Part shown: in pieces, positions 23,268-29,918 of the stretch
Numbering within the stretch: the first letter of the stretch is position 1
Layout: each line of letters starts with the position of its first letter
Source of the DNA: Sphingomonas bacterium
GTDB lineage: Bacteria; Pseudomonadota; Alphaproteobacteria; Sphingomonadales; Sphingomonadaceae
NCBI RefSeq assembly: GCF_028289855.1
Contig: NZ_JAQGKZ010000059.1
Location: 27,839 to 91,838 of the forward strand
Direction: 5' to 3'
DNA: 64,000 bases
Program-made: the position numbers and the translations under genes
Notes under the pieces: model-generated
Told to the model about the DNA's origin: nothing
Seen by the model: the letters and a program-made list of their open reading frames with translations, nothing else
Databases searched by the model: none

Positions 23268-24848
23268 GTGGCTGGGCTTATGGCTGGTGGGCGCCCGGGC
23301 ACATTAAGCGCTCGCCTCGGACGGCTGCCGACCGGACCCAAGATTTTCCTCATTCTGTCGGCGGCGCTGCTGCCGTTCGCGATCATAGCGATTCTGGCGA
23401 CGCTGGCCACCACGCGGCAAGCGGGCCAGGAAGCGCGATCGCAATTGCGCGTCGCGGCGCAGGAAAGTTCACGCAACCTGGCGATCGAACTGGTCGGCGA
23501 CATGACCGCGCTGACCACCGCGATGAACGCGCTCGCCGCCGATCATGCCGACGCGCCGAGTTGCGCACGCGCCCGCGGCGTTTTCGCGCAACAGATTGCA
23601 GCGGGCGCCAGTTTCACCATCAGCGACCGGACCGGTCGATTGCTGTGCGGCACCGCGCCCCCGTTCTCCGTCCCCAACGCCATTGCCGGCGGTCAGCCGT
23701 CGGCGCGCGTGGTGCCGGGCAAAGGCATCGTTCTGGCGATCACCGCCGCCGGCGGGGGTTTGCGCGGAAGCGCGTTCTTCCCGGCAAAATTTCTCAGCGG
23801 CGTCGCCAGGCCGAGCGCGTTCGGGGTCGATTATGCCGAGGTCATCCGCGATCCGGACGGCCAGGAACTCAACCTGCGCACACTCGACCAGGATCGCCCG
23901 CTCGATCGGCATGACTCGGTCAGCGTGCCGCTCAACATTGGTAATTTGACGGCGGTTCTGAATATCAGCAGCAACCCGATCACCTGGCCCATCTTCACCG
24001 CCTTGCTCCTGCCGATCCTGATGTGGCTGGCCGCCGCCAGCCTGGCCTGGCTCGTCGTCGACCGCTTGCTGATCCAGCCGCTGCGCACGCTGCGCGCGCG
24101 GGTGGCGGCCTACCGCCCGGGCGAGGAAATCGCCTCATCCGATGTCCGGTCCTTGCCCGCGCAGGAAATTCGCGAGCTCGGCGAAACCTTTCGCTCATTG
24201 AGCCGCACGCTGATCCTCCACGAGGCCGGCCTCGCCGAGGGGCTGGTGCGCCAGACCAAGCTGACGCGCGAGGTTCACCACCGCGTCAAGAACAACCTCC
24301 AGGTCATTTCCAGCCTGATCAACCTGCACTCGCGCGGGGCGAAGGCGGAAGAAGCGGCGCGCGCGTATTCGTCGATCCAGCGGCGAGTCGATGCGCTGTC
24401 GGTGGTCCACCGCCACCATTTCGCGGAGATGGAGGATCATCGCGGGTTGTCGCTGCGCGCGGTGATCGGCGAACTGGCGTCGAACATCCGCGCGACCAGC
24501 CCGGAAGGGTCGAAGCTGGGCATCCTGCTCGAAGTCGAGCCCTATCTGGTCACCCAGGACAATGCGATCGCGATCGCGTTTCTGCTGACCGAGATCATCG
24601 AGCTGGCGATCGCTATCAATCCCTGCGCGCAACTTCGGCTGTCGGTCCGCGCAGGCGACACGCCGGACAAGGCGATCCTGCGTGCCAGTTCGCCCGGGCT
24701 GATCGAGGGCGACGGGCTGAAAGCGGCGCTCGACCAGCGCTACGCCCGGGTGATGGAAGGGCTGTCACGCCAATTGCGCGCGCCGCTGCACCACGATCCG
24801 CTCGCCGGCGCGTATGAAATTGCGATTGCGATTACCGGAAAAGACTGA
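23268..24848 (+). CDS. phyP: PhyP-like HisKA_2 membrane protein with degenerate ATPase domain
   Basis: 526 residues: TM1 about 26-48, an extracytoplasmic sensor (about 50-240), TM2 about 241-268, a HAMP-like linker ('LLIQPLRTLRARVAAYRPGEE') and a HisKA_2 dimerisation domain with the phospho-site in 'REVHHRVKNNLQVISSLI' (His337/338). The ATPase region is degenerate: the N-box is replaced by 'LLTEIIELAIAINP' with no Asn, and no DxGxG or G2 glycine loop is visible. That fits PhyP of Sphingomonas, a negative regulator acting as a PhyR phosphatase rather than a kinase. GTG start; ATG at 23280 is an alternative. Confidence 0.85.
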   Translation: MAGLMAGGRPGTLSARLGRLPTGPKIFLILSAALLPFAIIAILATLATTRQAGQEARSQLRVAAQESSRNLAIELVGDMTALTTAMNALAADHADAPSCARARGVFAQQIAAGASFTISDRTGRLLCGTAPPFSVPNAIAGGQPSARVVPGKGIVLAITAAGGGLRGSAFFPAKFLSGVARPSAFGVDYAEVIRDPDGQELNLRTLDQDRPLDRHDSVSVPLNIGNLTAVLNISSNPITWPIFTALLLPILMWLAAASLAWLVVDRLLIQPLRTLRARVAAYRPGEEIASSDVRSLPAQEIRELGETFRSLSRTLILHEAGLAEGLVRQTKLTREVHHRVKNNLQVISSLINLHSRGAKAEEAARAYSSIQRRVDALSVVHRHHFAEMEDHRGLSLRAVIGELASNIRATSPEGSKLGILLEVEPYLVTQDNAIAIAFLLTEIIELAIAINPCAQLRLSVRAGDTPDKAILRASSPGLIEGDGLKAALDQRYARVMEGLSRQLRAPLHHDPLAGAYEIAIAITGKD

Positions 24849-24884
24849 AATCCCACCCAAAATTCTTGCCCGAAAAAAATTGTA

Positions 24885-24900
24885 AAAAAATGCATTTTTT
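24885..24900. promoter_or_regulatory. AAAAAATGCATTTTTT perfect palindrome before the sRNA promoter
   Basis: A 16-base perfect palindrome of A and T tracts ending 3 bases before the GGAAC -35 element. It stands out in this high-GC DNA. It could be an UP element for the promoter, a nucleoid-protein site or part of a terminator for phyP. Confidence 0.45.
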
Positions 24901-24903
24901 CTG

Positions 24904-24928
24904 GGAACCGCATCGCGAAAGGGGCGTT
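24904..24928 (+). promoter_or_regulatory. Sigma-EcfG promoter GGAAC-N16-CGTT
   Basis: A perfect match in both elements and spacing, inside the GSR locus, with an A/T tract directly upstream and a structured, terminator-ended RNA directly downstream. Convergent tatC ends at 25067, so there is no protein gene for it to drive. Confidence 0.8.
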
Positions 24929-24934
24929 TTCATT

Positions 24935-25034
24935 CTCGGATAGCGAATTTATGCCCCCCCGCTCTCGCTATCCAAGACATAGGCCCGGCAGCGCACCCCT
25001 CCCCCCCGGTAGCGCTTCCGGGCCTAAATCTTTT
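24935..25034 (+). ncRNA. Putative stress-induced small RNA with two C-rich loop hairpins
   Basis: About 100 nt from the expected start 7 bases past the -10 element. Hairpin 1: GGATAGCGA / TCGCTATCC (9 bp) with an 18-nt loop containing CCCCCCC. Hairpin 2: AGGCCCGG / CCGGGCCT plus AGCGC / GCGCT across one mismatch, with a 17-nt loop containing CCCCTCCCCCCC. It is followed by AAATCTTTT, so hairpin 2 doubles as a rho-independent terminator. C-rich loops that pair with Shine-Dalgarno sequences are a known design in alphaproteobacterial sRNAs; Caulobacter GsrN is a stress-sigma-controlled example. No ORF is present. Ends are predicted, not measured. Confidence 0.7.
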
Positions 25035-25066
25035 CCGGCCTCTTCAGATGCTCGACGGTCGAGCGA

Positions 25067-25840
25067 TCAGGCGGCGGTTTCGCTCGCCTCGGTCCGCGCG
25101 CGCCGGCGATGCGTCAGCCAGATCGCGACCAGCGTCAAATAATAGAGCACCACCAGCGGCGACGCGAGCATGATCATCGATCCAGCATCGGGCGGCGCGA
25201 GGAACAGCGCAATCGCGAAGCAGCCGAGGATGGCATAGCGCTGCGCCTTGACCAGTTGCTTCAGCGTGACGATCCCGGCGCGTTCGAGCAGCATCAACAG
25301 CACCGGCAACAGGAACGCGATGCCGAACCCCATCAGGAACTGCATGACGAACGACAGATAATTATCGACCGACGGCAGCGCCTCGCGATCGACCCCGCCG
25401 ACATTGCCCTGATAACCGAGCAGGAAATGGAGCGCGCCGGGGATCGCGACGAAATAGGCCAGGCACGCGCCCGCCCCGAACAGCAGCGGCGTCGCCAGCA
25501 GAAACGGCAGCAGCGCGCGCTTTTCCTTGCGATACAGGCCAGGTGCGACGAACTGCCACAACTGGTTGGCGATCACTGGGAACGACAGCATTATCGCGGC
25601 GAAGAATGCAACCTTGAGCTGGACGAAGAATGCTTCGAACAATTGCGTATAGATCAGCTTCGATTGCCCCGCCTTGAGCAGCGGGCGCACCAGGATGCCG
25701 AAAATCCATTCGGAGAAATAAAAGCTGAGCGCGAACATCGCCGCCAGCGCCAACAGGCTGAACAGCAAGCGGCGGCGCAACTCGATCAGATGATCGAGCA
25801 GCGGCGCGCGGCTCGCGTCGATGGTGTCCTCGTCGCTCAC
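25067..25840 (-). CDS. tatC: Sec-independent protein translocase subunit TatC
   Basis: Six-helix core of the twin-arginine translocase that binds RR signal peptides. It has the N-terminal 'PLLDHLIELRRRLL' motif, 'FFVQLKVAFFAA', 'YFVAIPGALHFLLGY', and conserved 'QFLMGFGIAFLLPV' and 'TLKQLVKAQRYA'. 257 residues is standard. The start overlaps tatB's stop by 4 bases. It is the last gene of a long minus-strand operon from argS and converges on the stress sRNA. Confidence 0.97.
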   Translation of the reverse strand: MSDEDTIDASRAPLLDHLIELRRRLLFSLLALAAMFALSFYFSEWIFGILVRPLLKAGQSKLIYTQLFEAFFVQLKVAFFAAIMLSFPVIANQLWQFVAPGLYRKEKRALLPFLLATPLLFGAGACLAYFVAIPGALHFLLGYQGNVGGVDREALPSVDNYLSFVMQFLMGFGIAFLLPVLLMLLERAGIVTLKQLVKAQRYAILGCFAIALFLAPPDAGSMIMLASPLVVLYYLTLVAIWLTHRRRARTEASETAA

Positions 25841-26271
25841 GGCTTGGCGCGCTTGGCGGCGGGTTTCTTCGCCGCAGGTCTTGTCGCCGCTGCCTTGGCT
25901 CGGGGTTTTGGCTTGGGCTTGGGTGCGATTGCGACTTTCGGCTGTTCGACCATCACCGCCGACGAGTCACCGGCCAGCTCGGCGGGATCATCCTGCGGTA
26001 CTGGCGCCATCAGTGCGGCCTGATCGGCGGTCGGGGGAAAGTCACGCATGATGCGCTCATTCTCCGCCTTCCACTTCTTTTCCATTTCCTGGAATTCGGA
26101 TTCGCGGATCATGTCGTCGAACCCCGAGCGGAATTGCCGCGCCATACCGCGCGCACGGCCGATCCACTGCCCGGCCAAGCGCATCGCCTTGGGCAAGTCT
26201 TTGGGCGGGATGACAAGCAATGCCACCACGCCCAGCACCAGCAACTCGGTCGGGGCTACGTCTAGGATCAC
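25837..26271 (-). CDS. tatB: Sec-independent protein translocase subunit TatB
   Basis: Single N-terminal helix with the TatB signature ('APTELLVLGVVALLVIPPKDLPKAMRLAGQWIGRARGMARQF', including the Glu in the helix start and the P-K-DLP hinge), an amphipathic helix, then a long Lys/Pro/Ala-rich disordered tail ('KPKPKPRAKAAATRPAAKKPAAKRAKP'). 144 residues. It pairs with TatC as the signal-peptide receptor. It lies 24 bases after tatA. Confidence 0.95.
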   Translation of the reverse strand: MILDVAPTELLVLGVVALLVIPPKDLPKAMRLAGQWIGRARGMARQFRSGFDDMIRESEFQEMEKKWKAENERIMRDFPPTADQAALMAPVPQDDPAELAGDSSAVMVEQPKVAIAPKPKPKPRAKAAATRPAAKKPAAKRAKP

Positions 26272-26295
26272 CGCCGGATTCCTCTCCGGCAGGAA

Positions 26296-26526
26296 TTAAA
26301 GGTCGGCGTCGCGCACGCGCTCACGCTCGGCGTCGACGACCGGGTCGGCGCGCTTGGCTTCGAGTCGGCTCGGCGGAACCGCATCGTCATCCTCGGCCAT
26401 GCCCTTCTTGAACTGCTTGATGCCCTTGGCGACGTCGCCCATCATGTTCGAGAATCGCCCGCCGCCCAAGATCAGGATCGCGACCACCCCGAAAATCAGC
26501 CAATGCACCAGGCTGAAGCTACCCAT
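26296..26526 (-). CDS. tatA: Sec-independent protein translocase subunit TatA
   Basis: A 76-residue pore-forming subunit: helix 'SLVHWLIFGVVAILILGGGRF', the FG-type hinge and amphipathic helix 'MMGDVAKGIKQFKKGMAEDD', acidic tail. I use the ATG one codon after the track's GTG because GGGAG lies 8 bases before it. It is the first of the tatABC block and follows scpB by 30 bases. Confidence 0.95.
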   Translation of the reverse strand: MGSFSLVHWLIFGVVAILILGGGRFSNMMGDVAKGIKQFKKGMAEDDDAVPPSRLEAKRADPVVDAERERVRDADL

Positions 26527-26556
26527 CACTCAATCTCCCAAAGGCGTAACGCCTAT

Positions 26557-27159
26557 CTAGTCCTCTTCGGACGCATTTGCCATCTCTTCATCGGCGCCCT
26601 CGCCGATCGCCATCTCCGCCATCGCCAGATCGATCGGGTCGAGCAGCCCGGCAGCGCGCAGATCGTCGATTCCGGGCAAGTCGCGACGGCTCGCGAGCCC
26701 GAAATGCGTGAGGAAATCGGGCGTCGTCGCATAGGTCAACGGGCGGCCCGGGGTTTCCCTCCGCCCGGCGGGGCGTGCCCAGCCCGCCTCCATCAGCACG
26801 TCGAGCGTGCCCTTCGAAATCTGCACGCCGCGAATCGCCTCGATCTCGGCGCGGGTGACGGGCTCGTGATAGGCGATGATCGCCAGCGTCTCGATCGCCG
26901 CGCGCGAGAGTTTTCGCGCTTCTTCGCGCTCGCGCCGGAGCAAGTGCGCCATGTCGCCCGCGGTCTGGAAATGCCAGCGGCCGCCACGCTCGACCAGCTC
27001 GATCCCGCGGCCGGCGTACAATTCGGCGAGCGTATCGAGGGCGCCGCGAACGTCCGCCGCCTCGCCGACATAGGAGCGGATCGCGTCGATGCTCAGCGGC
27101 TCGTCGGCGGCGAACAGCACCGCCTCGACCGCGCGCGTCAGGTCGTCCGGTTCGATCAT
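26557..27159 (-). CDS. scpB: Segregation and condensation protein B
   Basis: Kleisin-associated winged-helix protein that works with ScpA and SMC in chromosome condensation. Two winged helices are visible ('EAVLFAADEPLSIDAIRSYVG' and 'ARKLSRAAIETLAIIAYHEPVTRAEIEAIRGVQISKGTLDVLMEAGWARPAGRRETPGRPLTYATT'). 200 residues with an acidic C-terminus. The start overlaps scpA's stop by 4 bases. Confidence 0.96.
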   Translation of the reverse strand: MIEPDDLTRAVEAVLFAADEPLSIDAIRSYVGEAADVRGALDTLAELYAGRGIELVERGGRWHFQTAGDMAHLLRREREEARKLSRAAIETLAIIAYHEPVTRAEIEAIRGVQISKGTLDVLMEAGWARPAGRRETPGRPLTYATTPDFLTHFGLASRRDLPGIDDLRAAGLLDPIDLAMAEMAIGEGADEEMANASEED

Positions 27160-27899
27160 GCCCCCACCTTTTCAACGCCCTTCAGGTAGAGCGGCGCGAA
27201 CGGCGATTGCTGGCGCAGCTCGGCCTTGCCCATCCGCGCGAGCTCGAGCGCCGCGACGAAGCTGGAGGCGAGCGCCGATTTGCGGAACGGTCCGTCGAGC
27301 GTGTCGGGCAGGAAGCTTTCGATCGTCGCCCAATCGACCTGCAACCCGAGCAGTCGCGACACGCGTTCCAGCGCGGCGTCGAGCGTCATCACCGCGCGTT
27401 CGTGGACGACGTGGAAGACCGGCCGGTTGCGCGCGGTGACCTGGCCATAAGCGGCGATCAAATCGTAGATTTCGGCCTGCCACTGCGCCTTGCGCACCGT
27501 CCGCAGCCCCTCGGGCGCGGCACGGCGGAACACGTCGCGGCCGAGCCGGTCGCGCGCGAGAAGCCTTGCACCGGCATCACGCATCGCGTTGAGCCGTTCG
27601 AGCCGCATCTGCAGCCGCAGCGCGAGATCCTCGGGGCTCGGCTCGACCTCTGGGTCGCGCGGCAACAGCAGCGCCGATTTGAGATAGGCCAGCCACGCCG
27701 CCATCACGAGATAGTCGGCTGCGACCTCGAGCTTCAACGCGCGCGCCTGTTCGACATAGACGAGATATTGCTCGACCAGCGCGAGGATCGAAATCTGCTT
27801 GAGATCGACCTTCTGCGCCCGCGCCAACGCCAGCAACAGGTCGAGCGGGCCTTCCCAGCCCTCCAGGTCGAGGGTCAGCGTGTCGGGATCGGAATCCAT
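27156..27899 (-). CDS. scpA: Segregation and condensation protein A (kleisin)
   Basis: Bridges SMC heads and recruits ScpB. 'LDLEGWEGPLDLLLALARAQKVDLKQISILALVEQYL' is the N-terminal kleisin helix pair. The C-terminal winged helix is 'SSFVAALELARMGKAELRQQSPFAPLYLKG'. I start at 'MDSDPDTLTL', 247 residues. The track's ATG 17 codons upstream lies inside the arm of a palindromic repeat and its extra residues do not look conserved, but it cannot be excluded. Confidence 0.93.
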   Translation of the reverse strand: MDSDPDTLTLDLEGWEGPLDLLLALARAQKVDLKQISILALVEQYLVYVEQARALKLEVAADYLVMAAWLAYLKSALLLPRDPEVEPSPEDLALRLQMRLERLNAMRDAGARLLARDRLGRDVFRRAAPEGLRTVRKAQWQAEIYDLIAAYGQVTARNRPVFHVVHERAVMTLDAALERVSRLLGLQVDWATIESFLPDTLDGPFRKSALASSFVAALELARMGKAELRQQSPFAPLYLKGVEKVGA

Positions 27900-27944
27900 C
27901 GCGCGATCTAAGCGGATGGCGACAGGCTTGTCACTTCTCTCTTC

Positions 27945-28035
27945 CGTCATGCTGAACTTGTTTCAGCATCCAACGCGCCACAATCGACAGATGAATTTGC
28001 TGCGCGGTGGACCCTGAAACAAGTTCAGGGTGACG
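27945..28035. repeat. Palindromic intergenic repeat, family A ('MLNLFQ' type), copy 2
   Basis: Arms CGTCATGCTGAACTTGTTTCAGCATCCA and TGGACCCTGAAACAAGTTCAGGGTGACG; the middle does not match copy 1 at 12768-12871. It lies between nagZ and scpA inside the minus-strand operon, so its RNA would fold into large hairpins within the transcript. Confidence 0.88.
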
Positions 28036-28057
28036 GCGAATGGGAGACGAGCGCGCT

Positions 28058-29065
28058 CTACGCCAACGCCAGCAATGCATCCCGCTTGGCGATCAACTCG
28101 CCGAAGTCGCCCTCGGGCTCGACCCCGGCGATCGTCGCCATCGCGCGATCCAGCCGCTCGACCGACTTGGCGGGCATGTCGCCCAGCAACCCGGCGATCT
28201 CCGCCATTTCGTCCATCCGCCCCCAGCAATCGAGCACGAGATCGCATCCCGCCGCGATCGCTCCCGCCGCTTTTTCGCCCGCAGTGCCCGACAAGGCCTT
28301 CATGTCGATATCGTCGGTCATCAGCAGCCCGTCGAAACCGATCTTTCCGCGGATCACTTGCTCGATGACGATTGGTGATAGCGTCGCGGGACGCTCCTTG
28401 TCCCAGGCCTCGAACACGATGTGACTCGTCATCCCCATCGGTGCGTCGGACAGGCTGCGGAACGGCTCGATATCGATCGCGAGCTCGGCGTCCGAGGCGG
28501 TGACGGTCGGCAAATGATGATGCGTATCGACGATCGCGCGGCCGTGCCCCGGCATATGCTTGACCACGCCGACGACGCCCCCGGAGCGCAAGCCGTCGAG
28601 GATCGCGCGGCCCATCGCGGCGACCCGCATCGGTTCGTGCCCCAGCGCACGGATGCTGATGGCTTGGGTCGTGTCGGGCTGGACGACATCCAGCAACGGC
28701 CAGCAATCGACGTTGATCCCGACCTCGGACAGCATCAGCGCGGTCGCGTGCGCATGCGCGCGCGCCGCCTCGATCGCCGAAATCGGTGCGATCTCATACA
28801 GCGCGTCGAACGCGGGGCCGGCGGGGAAATCGGGCCATTCGGGCGGCCCCATCCGCTGCACCTTGCCGCCTTCCTGATCGATCAGGATAGGCACGTCGTC
28901 GCGCCCCGACAGGTCGCGCAGCGAGTCGGTCAGCGCGCGGATTTGCGCACGATCCTGCACGTTGCGCTTGAACAGGATGTACCCGCACGGATCGGCGTCG
29001 CGATACAGCGCGCGTTCGTCGTCGGTGAGGGCAAGGCCGGACAGGCCGTAAATGACGGGCTTCAT
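28058..29065 (-). CDS. nagZ: Beta-N-acetylhexosaminidase NagZ (GH3)
   Basis: Cytoplasmic glycosidase that removes GlcNAc from anhydro-muropeptides during cell-wall recycling. GH3 motifs: 'LIDQEGGKVQRMG', the signature 'VKHMPGHGRAIVDTHHHLP' containing the catalytic His loop specific to NagZ, and the nucleophile Asp in 'LLMTDDIDMKAL'. 335 residues, single domain. It lies between two palindromic repeats in the argS-tatC operon, following the SPOR gene. Confidence 0.95.
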   Translation of the reverse strand: MKPVIYGLSGLALTDDERALYRDADPCGYILFKRNVQDRAQIRALTDSLRDLSGRDDVPILIDQEGGKVQRMGPPEWPDFPAGPAFDALYEIAPISAIEAARAHAHATALMLSEVGINVDCWPLLDVVQPDTTQAISIRALGHEPMRVAAMGRAILDGLRSGGVVGVVKHMPGHGRAIVDTHHHLPTVTASDAELAIDIEPFRSLSDAPMGMTSHIVFEAWDKERPATLSPIVIEQVIRGKIGFDGLLMTDDIDMKALSGTAGEKAAGAIAAGCDLVLDCWGRMDEMAEIAGLLGDMPAKSVERLDRAMATIAGVEPEGDFGELIAKRDALLALA

Positions 29066-29102
29066 AGGACGCTTCTATGTGCCCGCGTCCGAACAAAAAA
29101 CC

Positions 29103-29168
29103 CCGTTCGTGCTGAGCTTGTCGAAGCACGTGCGCTGTCACGACCTTCGACAAGCTCAGCGCGAACGG
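29103..29168. repeat. Palindromic intergenic repeat, family B ('LSLSKG' type), copy 2
   Basis: CCGTTCG.GCTGAGCTTGTCGAAG at the left and CCTTCGACAAGCTCAGC.CGAACGG at the right, matching the element at 15729-15795. It lies between the SPOR gene and nagZ in the same operon. Confidence 0.88.
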
Positions 29169-29189
29169 TGCGTTTGGCGATCCGTCAAC

Positions 29190-29918
29190 TCAGCTCGTGA
29201 CGATGCACGCCTCGCCGGCGACCTTGAGCTTGCCGCACAGATCCTGCGCCGCGCCCGCGCTGCCGGCGTTAACCTTAAGCCGGTAGAAAGTGCGCCCGTT
29301 GACCTCGGCCTTCTCGATCGATTTGCCGAGCCCCGCCAAATAGCCGAACCGCTTCGACGCCTGTGCCCATGCGGTGTTGGCACCCGCTTCGGTCGGGAAC
29401 GAGCCGAGCTGGACCAGCGCGCCGCCACCGCCGCCGCCCGCGACCGTTACGGGCCGGCCGGGGGGAGGCGCTACCAGCTTGCCACCGGGACCGGCGACGC
29501 TGGCGGTGGCAACCGACGACCCGGGGCCGCCCTTCGCATCGGGGGCTGCCTTCGTTCCGACGATCGGCGCTTCGGGCAGGTTCGACACGGCGATCGATCC
29601 ATTGCCACCGGCAGCACCACCGCTGGCGGCAACTGCGGCATCACCTTCGCCGGCGACCTTCATCCCGCCGGGATCGTCGGGCTTGACCTTGTAGTCGCCG
29701 TCCTGCGCCGCGATCAGGTCGCCATTACCGGCGGGCGGCGTGCGGTGCTTCAGCCAATAGATACCGCCGAGCACGACCGCGAGCATGACCAGCCCGACCA
29801 ATACCATGCCGACCACGCGGCCGAGCGGCGCGCCCTCATCCTCGTCCGCCGCTGTCTCCAGCCAAGGCAACCGGCTTTCGTCGGTGACCGTCGGCTCGCT
29901 CCATTGTTCGCCGGGCAT
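29190..29918 (-). CDS. SPOR domain membrane protein
   Basis: 242 residues: acidic cytoplasmic N-terminus, one TM ('VGMVLVGLVMLAVVLGGIYWL'), a Gly/Ala/Pro-rich periplasmic linker, and a C-terminal SPOR domain ('GGALVQLGSFPTEAGANTAWAQASKRFGYLAGLGKSIEKAEVNGRTFYRLKV'). SPOR domains bind glycan strands stripped of peptides at division sites, so a septal role like FtsN or DedD is likely; this could be the FtsN equivalent. The ATG shares one base with the argS stop (TGATG). Confidence 0.88.
   Translation of the reverse strand: MPGEQWSEPTVTDESRLPWLETAADEDEGAPLGRVVGMVLVGLVMLAVVLGGIYWLKHRTPPAGNGDLIAAQDGDYKVKPDDPGGMKVAGEGDAAVAASGGAAGGNGSIAVSNLPEAPIVGTKAAPDAKGGPGSSVATASVAGPGGKLVAPPPGRPVTVAGGGGGGALVQLGSFPTEAGANTAWAQASKRFGYLAGLGKSIEKAEVNGRTFYRLKVNAGSAGAAQDLCGKLKVAGEACIVTS

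Noticed and set aside
27947-28017. Small ORF ends containing 'MLNLFQHP'
   Set aside because: These are translations of the palindromic repeat arm, not genes.
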